Assembly: GCF_007748195.1 (NCBI RefSeq)
Contig: NZ_CP037920.1
Coordinates: forward strand, 6,697,300 to 6,761,299
Source: Gimesia aquarii
GTDB taxonomy: Bacteria > Planctomycetota > Planctomycetia > Planctomycetales > Planctomycetaceae
Reading direction: 5' to 3'
DNA length: 64,000 nucleotides
The notes under the pieces are model-generated. The model saw only the letters and a program-made list of their open reading frames with translations. It was not told the origin of the DNA and made no database searches. Of the stretch, positions 27,597 to 35,942 are shown in pieces. Made by a program: the position numbers and the translations under genes. The stretch's first letter is position 1. Each line of letters starts with the position of its first letter.

Positions 27597-28427
27597 ATGT
27601 CACAACCACTTCAACAATTAGTCATTGATGTCGGTAACAGCCGAATCAAATTTGTTTCACTGATAACAAACTTCAAAGCAGGAGAGACTCAACAGCTTCC
27701 GCTTGTCAAAAATGCCTGCTCAACATTGATAGAAGAACCCATCCCCTGGGAAGTGATTCAAAGCTGGTTTGATGGGCAACAAAACAACCAATGTCAGACT
27801 GTTGTTGCTGGTTCTAACCCTGGAGGTATCGAACGAGTCATTCAAAATTGGCCACAAGGTACGCTACAGCCCCCTATAGAGGTTCTTAATACGGCCGATT
27901 TTCCACTTGAAATCTGTGTCGAAGAGCCTAGGAAAGTGGGCATTGACCGTTTACTCAACGCAGTTGCCGCAAATCAGCTTCGAGATTCAGCACAAGGAGC
28001 GATCATTATCGATACCGGTACCGCTACAACAATTGATGTCGTCACTCCCCAAGGCAGTTTTGCAGGGGGCGCGATTTTACCAGGTTTTGAATTGTCTGCC
28101 AAAGCACTGCATAACTATACTGCCCTACTTCCTCTGATCCCTGTTAACGACTTGCGGCAGGAAGAACCTGTCGTGTTAGGTAAGAATACCACCGACGCAA
28201 TTCGCAGTGGACTCTTCTGGGGACAACTGGGAGCCATTCGAGAACTTGTCTGTCAACAACGGGATCAATTATTACCCAATGCAAAACAAGTCGTACCTCT
28301 CATTTTATTATCTGGTGGTGGCTCCGCTCTATTGGCTTCACATCTCAAAGGATATGTACGATTTGAACCGTTACTCACATTGCAGGGGCTCGCAATAGTA
28401 GCTCAAAAAATCTGTGGTTCTAAATAA
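27597..28427 (+). CDS. coaX: Type III pantothenate kinase
   Basis: CoaX phosphorylates pantothenate in the first committed step of coenzyme A synthesis; the type III enzyme belongs to the ASKHA fold and needs a monovalent cation. Diagnostic motifs: LVIDVGNSRIKF at residues 8-19 (phosphate 1), GIDRLLNAVAA at about 116, IIIDTGTATTIDVV at about 138 (phosphate 2) and FAGGAILPGFELSAKALHNYTALLP (about 152-178), all intact. Length (276) is close to normal. No biotin-ligase fusion. It lies between xseB and the MnmE-like GTPase, whose ATG is 1 base past the coaX stop. Confidence 0.93.
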   Translation: MSQPLQQLVIDVGNSRIKFVSLITNFKAGETQQLPLVKNACSTLIEEPIPWEVIQSWFDGQQNNQCQTVVAGSNPGGIERVIQNWPQGTLQPPIEVLNTADFPLEICVEEPRKVGIDRLLNAVAANQLRDSAQGAIIIDTGTATTIDVVTPQGSFAGGAILPGFELSAKALHNYTALLPLIPVNDLRQEEPVVLGKNTTDAIRSGLFWGQLGAIRELVCQQRDQLLPNAKQVVPLILLSGGGSALLASHLKGYVRFEPLLTLQGLAIVAQKICGSK

Positions 28428-28428
28428 T

Positions 28429-29598
28429 ATGTCAGATCGTTCCGAAACTAACTCTCATTCTGCCTGCTCTGCCGCACTCCTCACCCCCCGCGGCAGAGGG
28501 GCTGTCGCGACCATTCGTGTCCACGGTGAACCGCACCGGCTGACAGACATGATCAATGCTTATTTTCAGGCGGCGAACCAGAAATCGTTCGATCAACACC
28601 CACTCAATCGCATTGTGTACGGACTCTGGGGCCAATCCAATAACGAAGATCTTGTGATATGTCGCCTTGATCCGGAAACCGTTGATATTCACTGTCATGG
28701 TGGACTGGCAGCCATTGAACGGATTCTGAATAACCTGGAGTCCCAAAGTTGCGAAATTCAAACGTGGCAGGAATTAATGAAAAAATCGCAGCCAGCACTG
28801 AATGTGGAGCTTCAGGAAACACTGATTGCTGCCACAACATTTCGAACTGCTGAGATTTTGCTGCGACAATCACAGGGATTATTATCTGCTGCATTCAAAG
28901 CGTTATTACCCGATAGTAAAACTGCCTTTGATTCCGATCAACTTCAATCACAAATCCGGGGGCTGCTTCGCTGGAAAAACTTGGGGTTGCATCTAAGCAC
29001 TCCCTGGCGTGTTGTGTTAGCTGGTCGTCCGAATGTGGGTAAATCAAGTTTAATCAATGCGCTCCTGGGTTATGATCGATCCATTGTTTTTGATGAGGCA
29101 GGCACCACACGTGATGTATTGACGGCAACGACAGCAATTGAAGGCTGGCCGTTTCAGTTTTCTGATACAGCAGGAATCCGTGAACAGGCCGCTCCACTGG
29201 AAGCAGCTGGTATTCAACGTGCTGAACAGATTCTGGCTGAAGCCGACTGCCAGGTAATCCTGCTAGATACCAGTCAACCCGCTCATGCAGACGACCACCG
29301 TTTGCTTTCACAATGGCCAGATTCAATTGTGGTCGCTCATAAAGCCGATCTCCCCCAACAATGGGATGCTGCTCTCCCCAAACAGGCTATTGCTGTTTCA
29401 TCTAAAACCAATTCAGGTCTTGATACACTGATGAAACAACTGGTAAAACGGCTTATACCAGAAATCCCTGATGAGAACACGGCGATTCCAGTCACAGTAA
29501 GGCAGACCAGACTGTTAGAAGAAGCAAGTCTGGCACTCGAAGACTCTGAGCATCAAATGTGCTGCAAACTGATTCAACAATTAATCTCAGTAGACTGA
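28429..29598 (+). CDS. Degenerate MnmE (TrmE)-like GTPase
   Basis: A 389-residue protein built like MnmE, the GTPase that with MnmG modifies U34 of certain tRNAs. The N-domain shows TPRGRGAVATIRVHG (19-33) and VDIHCHGG (85-92); the G-domain has GRPNVGKS (199-206), GTTRD (225-229), DTAG (246-249) and SSKTNSG (324-330). It departs from MnmE in three ways: the segment G-E-F-T-x-R-A-F-x-N-G-K is missing; G4 is HKAD instead of NKxD (304-307); and the C-terminal F-C-[IV]-G-K tail with its essential Cys is absent, the protein ending LIQQLISVD. So it is probably not the tRNA-modifying enzyme but a planctomycete paralogue with a different job. The ATG at 28429 lies just after coaX; an earlier GTG at 28414 overlaps it. 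Confidence 0.8.
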   Translation: MSDRSETNSHSACSAALLTPRGRGAVATIRVHGEPHRLTDMINAYFQAANQKSFDQHPLNRIVYGLWGQSNNEDLVICRLDPETVDIHCHGGLAAIERILNNLESQSCEIQTWQELMKKSQPALNVELQETLIAATTFRTAEILLRQSQGLLSAAFKALLPDSKTAFDSDQLQSQIRGLLRWKNLGLHLSTPWRVVLAGRPNVGKSSLINALLGYDRSIVFDEAGTTRDVLTATTAIEGWPFQFSDTAGIREQAAPLEAAGIQRAEQILAEADCQVILLDTSQPAHADDHRLLSQWPDSIVVAHKADLPQQWDAALPKQAIAVSSKTNSGLDTLMKQLVKRLIPEIPDENTAIPVTVRQTRLLEEASLALEDSEHQMCCKLIQQLISVD

Positions 29599-29619
29599 TG
29601 CATCATAGAGAACCTTGGG

Positions 29620-30912
29620 TCATCGTTGCGCAACTGTCTGCTTCCATTGATGGAGCGCCATCATCAAATTGGCCTGAGTCCACAACAACGGAGTGATGTC
29701 ATTGGGAACATACTTCCCTTTTTCCAGATAATAGGATTCAGGACAGCGATAAGGACCGAAAGTTGATTCGTGCGTCGTGAGCTGATTGAGTGAGCGATCC
29801 AGATGGAAACGTTGTTTTTGAGCATCTTCAGAATGTTCTGATTTCAGAAATCGTTGTCCATAGATCACAGATAAAATGGAATCGAAAATACACCACTGAG
29901 CTTCCTGATTTGGCTTCAATAGTCGATCCCGCTTTGCCTGGTTTTCACTGAAATCACTTGTTCTGTCGTCTTCGCTAAACATTTCCTTATAGTCTGCGCA
30001 CCAGTATGAATCTCCCTGATAACGACGAATTCCATATTCCCCCATCAAATGTGTTCTGACATCTTCCATAATGGATTCTGCCATCTCATCTCGAACGAGT
30101 CCGAGAGGGTAAATTAAAAACAACAGGGCGCCATCATATTTTCGGGCCAGCAGTGGGTCGGCCTGGACGCATTCAGCAGGAAGAATTTGTGATAGAGTTG
30201 ATTGTCCCTGCTCAATTAATTCATTCATCAATTCAGGCATAACGCGTTTTTTGCCAAATGTAAAATGGTTCCAGTTTTCACTTTGATCCAGATAACATTT
30301 CAACATCATCAATGCAGAGACGACTGTACCAATGCTGGAAGCTTCGATCTTACGGGCCTCTTCCCAGTGACCACTGTCTGCATCTTCCCAGAATTGAATC
30401 TTCTCAAAATAACGTACAAACGCTGCCAGCAGTTCTACTGATTCTTTATCAGGCGTCAACTTCGCTTGCTTTAACAAAAGACTATATAACCAAACGTAAT
30501 AGCCCAATGCATCATTTTGAGCGTGAGCCCACTTTTCATCGATTTCTGCAAGCGTGTTCCCATCAAATCGAATATGGGGACGTTTCATGATTTCCGCTGC
30601 TTGATATTTTCCAGAAATGATATCATCAAAACGATCTCTGTGTTTGATAAAGTAATCGGTTAAAGTCGCCATTGCTTTACAAGCCGGCTTCTCTTTGCCG
30701 ACTGCAAATAATGCATGAGCAATATGAATATTATCTCGTACCCAGATACTCTGATATCCTGTCGATTCATGAGCGATCGCCGCAGGAAAGAGGCCATTCT
30801 TCAAAGCGGGGAAAGAAAATGTCTCTTTCGAATCCAGGAATGAGATTAGTTGTTCTGTTTCTTTAACCGTCTCCAGAGATTGTTTTAAAGAGTGAAACGT
30901 GCTGCCATCCAT
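29620..30912 (-). CDS. Glycoside hydrolase family 15-like protein
   Basis: A 430-residue (alpha/alpha)6-barrel protein resembling glucoamylases and the phosphorylase-kinase alpha/beta subunit domain. Matching segments: YQSIWVRDNIHIAHALFAV (about 53-71), HIRFDGNTLAEIDEKWAHAQNDALGYYVWLYSLLL (about 113-150), ADSGHWEEARKIEASSIGTV (about 178-197), where the Glu residues are candidates for catalysis, and GDSYWCADYKEMF near 300. No signal peptide, so it would act inside the cell, e.g. on glycogen-like glucans or on trehalose; which one is not clear. It is divergent from a membrane glycosyltransferase gene across a region with a palindrome. Confidence 0.75.
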   Translation of the reverse strand: MDGSTFHSLKQSLETVKETEQLISFLDSKETFSFPALKNGLFPAAIAHESTGYQSIWVRDNIHIAHALFAVGKEKPACKAMATLTDYFIKHRDRFDDIISGKYQAAEIMKRPHIRFDGNTLAEIDEKWAHAQNDALGYYVWLYSLLLKQAKLTPDKESVELLAAFVRYFEKIQFWEDADSGHWEEARKIEASSIGTVVSALMMLKCYLDQSENWNHFTFGKKRVMPELMNELIEQGQSTLSQILPAECVQADPLLARKYDGALLFLIYPLGLVRDEMAESIMEDVRTHLMGEYGIRRYQGDSYWCADYKEMFSEDDRTSDFSENQAKRDRLLKPNQEAQWCIFDSILSVIYGQRFLKSEHSEDAQKQRFHLDRSLNQLTTHESTFGPYRCPESYYLEKGKYVPNDITPLLWTQANLMMALHQWKQTVAQR

Positions 30913-31335
30913 ATTAAAAACCTGATTTTTCGTTTGCTGAATTCAATCTTACATTGTGAAATACACTACGATCGAATTGACTATCGCCATGTTGAGTCGA
31001 GCGGCTCGAATTGTGAAACAATTTGCTGAAAAATGCAACGTCTGGTTCGCTACAAACAATTTGAAACCTGTTTCAAAAAATCAACAATGTTGTCTTTCTG
31101 CATCATTTTAGGTAACTCAGAAATCGTTGAATAGAGCGTTCTTCTTTAAAACAATACTCTACACTGCCTCTGTAAACCTCTATAACCTGCAGCACCATCC
31201 TATCCCGGTCAAGTCCTGAGAGCCGTTCTCAAGTCCCTACTCTGATTCAGCAGGGAGGAATAAAAATTGCTCTTGCTACTATCTCGCCACCGAGGTTCTC
31301 ATTCTTCGCATTGTCTTTATTAATTCGGTTTACTT
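30913..31335. other. Divergent intergenic region, GH15-like and glycosyltransferase genes
   Basis: 423 bases containing the promoters of both genes. The notable structure is the palindrome at 31060-31077. A smaller one, CAACAATGTTG, lies at 31082-31092. No open frame or RNA gene was seen. Confidence 0.5.
31060..31077. promoter_or_regulatory. Operator-like palindrome
   Basis: TTTGAAACCTGTTTCAAA has two perfect 8-base arms and a 2-base centre. It lies about 150 bases upstream of the GH15-like start and 260 upstream of the glycosyltransferase start, so it could be a repressor site for either. The shape suits a dimeric regulator; no such regulator gene is adjacent. Confidence 0.4.
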
Positions 31336-33927
31336 ATGAAAGGTAACCCCCAATCTCTGTTTCGATCACATAAGATCGGCATCATCGCCTTGCTTCTGAT
31401 TTTCTCCAGTATAGCTATGGCGCGGTGGAATCAGCTCTATTTTTTCACCCCCGACAGTGCCCGCTATGTGATGATGGCAAAATCGATTGCCAATGGTTCC
31501 GGTTATCGAGAAATCGATACTCCCGGCGAACCATTATATGCGCACCGTCCTCCCGGAATGTCGGTGCTCTTGACCCCGGCGGCGTTAATTGCTCCCTACA
31601 ATGTTTTATTGGCGAAAACGACTGTCTTATTTGCAGCACTGGCTCTGATCACTCTGCTTTATCAATACGTTCGCCAATTACATGCGACTGAGACAGGACT
31701 GGCAAATCAAAGCTCAACAGGCCTCTATTGGCCCGCTCTGCTGATTACAGGCCTGTTTGCCATCAATCCTTATACACTGTTTTTCTCCACACTCGTCATG
31801 AGCGAAATTCCATTCATGGCCTGTTCTCTGGGTATTTTCTATCTACTGGCAATTCGACAGGATCAACCTGGCAAAAAGGACTTATTATTATTTACCAACC
31901 TGCTGATCTTTCTGCCTTTCCTGAGAACAATTGGCGTCGCTTTAGTGCTGGCGATCGGTCTATGGGCTATTGTCCGCCGCAAACGTTGGCCGTGGTTAAC
32001 AGGCGTTGCTTGCTCTTTACTGGCTTCCGGTATCTGGATGTATCGAAATTCTGCCCTGGAAAAGAGTGGATATTCTTCAATCGCCTTAAAAGAAATCGAA
32101 TCACAGGGAATTCTGGGAACGTTCATCGGCATTTTTCAAAGGTGTATCACTCACTTTGAAAGCTTCTGCCAGAAACTGTTTCCCGATATGCCAGGAGCTG
32201 CACCTCGTTATTCACGAATGATTCTGGATGAAAATCATATCCTTCCCGGACCGGTCTGGTTCTATCTGATTTTTGGGGGGCTCGTTCTTACTCTCTCATT
32301 ATATGGAATGATCAAACGCCGTGATCAAGGGGGAACTGCTGCTTTAGGATATGTCATTCTCAGCCTCGGAATGCTCTCATTATGGCCCTGGATTCAACAG
32401 CGATTTACGCTTCCTCTGCTACCAATCGTTCTCGCATTTGTGCCTGCTGGCTGGAGTGCCTTTGTGCAACACATCGAGATCTCGCGACCCCAAACCCGCA
32501 AAGTGATGATTACCGCGTTTTCGGTCCTCTTGCTATTCTTCTGTAGCAAGCTGATTCAAACAGATTATCGATTGGTAAATGCTAATCTGCAGATGGTCAC
32601 TCATCCAAATCAGTTCTATAGAGATCAGCTTCCACCGAATCAATTCAGCAACTGGACAACAGCCGGTGAGTGGATTAAACAGAATACATCTCCTGACAGC
32701 CGCTTGATTACACGGCGTGCCGACGTTGCAACAACCGGACAGCGATATCAGACACTCGATTTTTTTGAAACAACGAATGCGGAGAAACTTCATCAGAAGA
32801 TTCAAGATTTTTCCGCAAATTATCTTGTTTCCTTCGATCGAAATACTGTATCAGCCTTTCCCTGGCATCTACTCGATCAGGACCTTGTCTATCGGATAAC
32901 TCCCGTTTATGACAAACAAGGCGTGATGATTCTCAAACTGGAACCCAACCGTAGTGGGACCATTCGCCATAAATACTGGCATGATGGTGATTCACTGGCT
33001 ATTGCCCGTAACGCCATTGAGCGATTCCCACATCGTCTTTCCTTTCAAGTGGCTTTGACACAACAGCTATTTGCGACCGGACACTATGCCGAATTGATAG
33101 AGTATGTGGAAAGTTTGCAACAGCAAGGAATTCAAGACGTCAGACTGACAAATCTGCTGGCCTGGTCATTGATAAAAACCCAACGTTATCAGAAAGCGAT
33201 TCGTGAATTCGAACGTGCCTTCGCCATGCCCGACCAGAAAATGCTCCGCCGCGATTTGGTACAGGGAATTAATCTGGCACAAAAATCGTTGGAAGCCCAG
33301 TACCATGCTACAGACCAGCAACAATCAGTTAGTGACACTAATGATAAGGACCTCAAACGGGCAACAACCTACTTCCGTTTATCACACATCGAACGGGCAG
33401 AACAGATCCTTGTTGAAGCAATCAAAAAAAATCCTCCATATCGGGAAGGTCTGGGAAAATTACATACATTACTGGCCAAAGTCTATCTCGCAGAAAACCG
33501 TAAAGCCGATGCAGTTCAGGAATTACAGTCGGCTGTTAAGTCAGGTAATACTGATGCACAGGCCCTATTGCAAATGCTGGAACGAGAAGAAAAAGTAGAA
33601 AATTTGATAAAAATTCTGGAAAACAAGCATGATGAAAAAACAACACAATCTTTGGAACGTCTTCTGTCAGAAACAATTGTTTTAGCTCAGTCTTATGAAC
33701 AGAACGGCATTCCAGGAAAAGCGCTGCATTTAATGGAACGGGCGAATACATTAATTCCCAACAATCCACAGTTGTTGAAGTTATTACTCAAGTATCAGCA
33801 GTTTTATGCTCTGATACCTAAAGCTGAAGAAACATTATTACAGCTCCAGAAGCTGACTCCCCACGATCCAACTTTGGCGAAAGAAGCCAAAAAGATGGAA
33901 TCACGAAAACAGATTCCTCGTTTCTAA
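31336..33927 (+). CDS. GT-C membrane glycosyltransferase (GT39-like) with C-terminal TPR domain
   Basis: An 863-residue membrane protein. Residues 1-400 carry about ten hydrophobic spans with the first-loop motif FFTPDSARYVMMAKSIANGSGY (Asp at about 38), placed as the catalytic acid of GT-C enzymes that use lipid-linked sugars (ArnT, PMT, GT39/83). A soluble region follows (about 415-560, beginning near NLQMVTHPNQFYRDQL), then TPR-like repeats from about 560 to the end (for example HYAELIEYVESLQQQGIQDVRL and NAIERFPHRLSFQVALTQQL). The fusion suggests a glycosyltransferase that docks to partner proteins in the periplasm. Donor and acceptor are unknown. Confidence 0.82.
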   Translation: MKGNPQSLFRSHKIGIIALLLIFSSIAMARWNQLYFFTPDSARYVMMAKSIANGSGYREIDTPGEPLYAHRPPGMSVLLTPAALIAPYNVLLAKTTVLFAALALITLLYQYVRQLHATETGLANQSSTGLYWPALLITGLFAINPYTLFFSTLVMSEIPFMACSLGIFYLLAIRQDQPGKKDLLLFTNLLIFLPFLRTIGVALVLAIGLWAIVRRKRWPWLTGVACSLLASGIWMYRNSALEKSGYSSIALKEIESQGILGTFIGIFQRCITHFESFCQKLFPDMPGAAPRYSRMILDENHILPGPVWFYLIFGGLVLTLSLYGMIKRRDQGGTAALGYVILSLGMLSLWPWIQQRFTLPLLPIVLAFVPAGWSAFVQHIEISRPQTRKVMITAFSVLLLFFCSKLIQTDYRLVNANLQMVTHPNQFYRDQLPPNQFSNWTTAGEWIKQNTSPDSRLITRRADVATTGQRYQTLDFFETTNAEKLHQKIQDFSANYLVSFDRNTVSAFPWHLLDQDLVYRITPVYDKQGVMILKLEPNRSGTIRHKYWHDGDSLAIARNAIERFPHRLSFQVALTQQLFATGHYAELIEYVESLQQQGIQDVRLTNLLAWSLIKTQRYQKAIREFERAFAMPDQKMLRRDLVQGINLAQKSLEAQYHATDQQQSVSDTNDKDLKRATTYFRLSHIERAEQILVEAIKKNPPYREGLGKLHTLLAKVYLAENRKADAVQELQSAVKSGNTDAQALLQMLEREEKVENLIKILENKHDEKTTQSLERLLSETIVLAQSYEQNGIPGKALHLMERANTLIPNNPQLLKLLLKYQQFYALIPKAEETLLQLQKLTPHDPTLAKEAKKMESRKQIPRF

Positions 33928-34046
33928 AAAACAACCATCAACGGTCGTATATGCATCATTCCCGTTAATATCCGACATGCTCTCAAAAAGAGGGTAAAAT
34001 TATTCATACGAGAATTTGTTGCGGGCCAGTAACGGGGGGACTTCTG

Positions 34047-34187
34047 ATGGAACTCTGGATCGATGGCTGGATTCATTACTTTCTTGGCGTCTGGGATAAT
34101 GCAACCTTCACTGATTATCTCATCTTGATTGTCTGTGTCGCCATTATCGGTGGTTTTTTCAACTTCCGCCAAAACAGCACCAAGTAA
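34047..34187 (+). CDS. Small single-span membrane protein (46 residues)
   Basis: A short open frame MELWIDGWIHYFLGVWDNAT followed by FTDYLILIVCVAIIGGFFNF and a polar tail RQNSTK. GGGGGGA lies just 6-12 bases ahead of the ATG, a strong ribosome-binding site. The hydrophobic stretch of about 18 residues fits one membrane span. It lies between the glycosyltransferase and the convergent S4-domain gene. I know of no named family; it may be a small accessory protein of the upstream transferase. Confidence 0.6.
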   Translation: MELWIDGWIHYFLGVWDNATFTDYLILIVCVAIIGGFFNFRQNSTK

Positions 34188-34201
34188 TCAACGGCTGAGA
34201 G

Positions 34202-34402
34202 TTACACAACGCGCCACTCTTCGCCAGCATAAGCAACAATGTCGCCCGGCGATAATTGTTTGCGGCGTTTCGTTTCCACAGCCCCGTTGAGTGTGACTTC
34301 TCCCGCTTGGATTACAACCTTGGCATGCCCCCCCGTTCCCACTGCGCCCTGCTGTTTCAAAAACTGGTCTAAACGGATCGGTGGACGTTCTTCAGATGTC
34401 AT
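34202..34402 (-). CDS. RNA-binding S4 domain protein
   Basis: A 66-residue protein that is almost only an S4 RNA-binding fold: RLDQFLKQQGAVGTGGHAKVVIQAGEVTLNGAVETKRRKQLSPGD, with the usual helix-turn and G-x-V-x-x-N-G strand. It resembles the stand-alone S4 proteins YbcJ/YaaA-type that are found across bacteria; these bind structured RNA, some at the ribosome. It lies 21 bases downstream of the sulfatase stop on the same strand (sulfatase gene on its 5' side is at higher coordinates, so the S4 gene is transcribed last). Confidence 0.85.
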   Translation of the reverse strand: MTSEERPPIRLDQFLKQQGAVGTGGHAKVVIQAGEVTLNGAVETKRRKQLSPGDIVAYAGEEWRVV

Positions 34403-34423
34403 TCAGATTTTTCTCACTCAGAA

Positions 34424-35848
34424 TTACTGCTTTTTAGTTTTCTTCTTTTTGTTTTTGGATTTTCGAGGTCGCTTCAACTTTTCGAGCTCTTCAAGTGTAG
34501 GAGCTCGAAATGCGGGATCTTGTGGTGAAGCAGATGCAAGCGGGCTCATATCCCCCACTTTTTTCTGCCAGGCTTTCATTTCTGCCAAAAGTCGAGCTGC
34601 ATGAGGTTGGCAGGCTGTTTGATCGAATAAGTTTCTGGTTTCCTCTGGATCATTCTCCAGGTCAAATAGTTGCGACTGATTAATCTGCGGGTAAGTAATC
34701 AACTTCCACTTTTTATCGCGGACAGATCGTTGACCCTCTTTGTAAGAGGTAAATAGGGTATCCCGGACCTTTGACTGCTTACCTGAGATAACAGGCCAGA
34801 TACTTTCTGCATCCAGTCCTGCAGGAATTTTTGTCCCCACCATTTCACAGACCGTTGGATAAATATCGTAGAGATAAACCAATGCATCACTTCTACCTTG
34901 GGGAATTCCCGGACCACTAAAAATTAACGGTGATTTCATACTGTGTTCGTAGAGGCTTTGTTTTCCCATCAACCCATGACTGCCTATCGCCAGTCCATGA
35001 TCAGAAGAGAAAATGATCACCGTATTATCATACTCTCCACTCTCTTTGAGAGTCTTTAATAAGCGACCAATGTGGGCATCAAGTCCGGTAATGTCAGCAT
35101 AGTAGTCATGCAGATGTTTTCGAACTTCTGCCTTGCTTCTGGGAAAACCAGCCAGTAATTCATCACGAACTAACTGCTCCCCGTTATTGAACGGATGCAA
35201 AGGGAGATAATTTTTGGGGAGTTTGATTTTATCGCGACTGTAGAGATCCATATATTCCTGATCAGCCACACGTGGATCATGAGGACAAGAAAATGCGAGA
35301 TACATGAAAAAGGGTTTGTCGCGATTCGATTTTAAAAACTGAACAGCATTGTCCACGATTTCTTTTCCAGGCTGCCCGAGCATACGTGCTTGCTGGTCGT
35401 TCAAATATTGGGACTTGTCGAATTTTTTATGGATTTCTAAGGCTGTATTACCTTTCTTCCCATGATGGTAGGTGAAGTAACCTGCCTCCTTCATGGACTC
35501 TGGAAAATTGGGTTTCTTTGCAGAAGCATAACGCCCAGTCCAGCGGAAATAGGTGCGCCCACTGAGCAGCATATTTCGACTACAGACACAAACCGCTCCT
35601 GAATTGCTACCCAGGCAATACGCGTTATTGAATACAAACCCACTACGTGCAAGTTGATCCAGGTTGGGTGTCTGAATGAGATCATTCCCTAACGCATGGA
35701 TTGTGTCCGCGCGCTGATCGTCCGTGAATAAAAACAGAATATTCGGTTTTTGTTTCTGTTCGGAAGCCGCGTCGACTACTCCACAACCTGAATACATAAA
35801 GCAGACTGAAAAAAACAAAGCAAAAAAAACTCTGAGTCGAAAACTCAT
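34424..35848 (-). CDS. Secreted sulfatase with C-V-C-S-R in place of C-x-P-S-R
   Basis: A 474-residue S1-family sulfatase. The ATG at 35848 has a GGAGG box 6-10 bases upstream and gives an export signal (MSFRLRVFFALFFSVCFMYSGC; Cys 22 could be a lipoprotein cysteine, although Tyr at the -3 position is atypical). An upstream frame extension to 35938 overlaps the divergent gene spacing and is unlikely. Metal motif FLFTDDQRADT (Asp 43/44) and IIFSSDHGLAIGSHGLMGKQSLYEHSMKSP are intact. The formylglycine motif, normally C-x-P-S-R, reads C-V-C-S-R (Cys 87, Cys 89, Arg 91) in GAVCVCSRNMLLSGRT: the Pro is replaced by Cys. The lysine-rich tail (KSKNKKKKTKKQ) is unusual. Probably it cleaves sulfated polysaccharides. 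Confidence 0.87.
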   Translation of the reverse strand: MSFRLRVFFALFFSVCFMYSGCGVVDAASEQKQKPNILFLFTDDQRADTIHALGNDLIQTPNLDQLARSGFVFNNAYCLGSNSGAVCVCSRNMLLSGRTYFRWTGRYASAKKPNFPESMKEAGYFTYHHGKKGNTALEIHKKFDKSQYLNDQQARMLGQPGKEIVDNAVQFLKSNRDKPFFMYLAFSCPHDPRVADQEYMDLYSRDKIKLPKNYLPLHPFNNGEQLVRDELLAGFPRSKAEVRKHLHDYYADITGLDAHIGRLLKTLKESGEYDNTVIIFSSDHGLAIGSHGLMGKQSLYEHSMKSPLIFSGPGIPQGRSDALVYLYDIYPTVCEMVGTKIPAGLDAESIWPVISGKQSKVRDTLFTSYKEGQRSVRDKKWKLITYPQINQSQLFDLENDPEETRNLFDQTACQPHAARLLAEMKAWQKKVGDMSPLASASPQDPAFRAPTLEELEKLKRPRKSKNKKKKTKKQ

Positions 35849-35942
35849 GCATGCCTCCAAGATTGAGCGCCAGTTTGGTATCCTGATAGTCGATTTACCA
35901 TGATGTACCACAAAATTTAAATATATCGCAAGGAACAACCAA

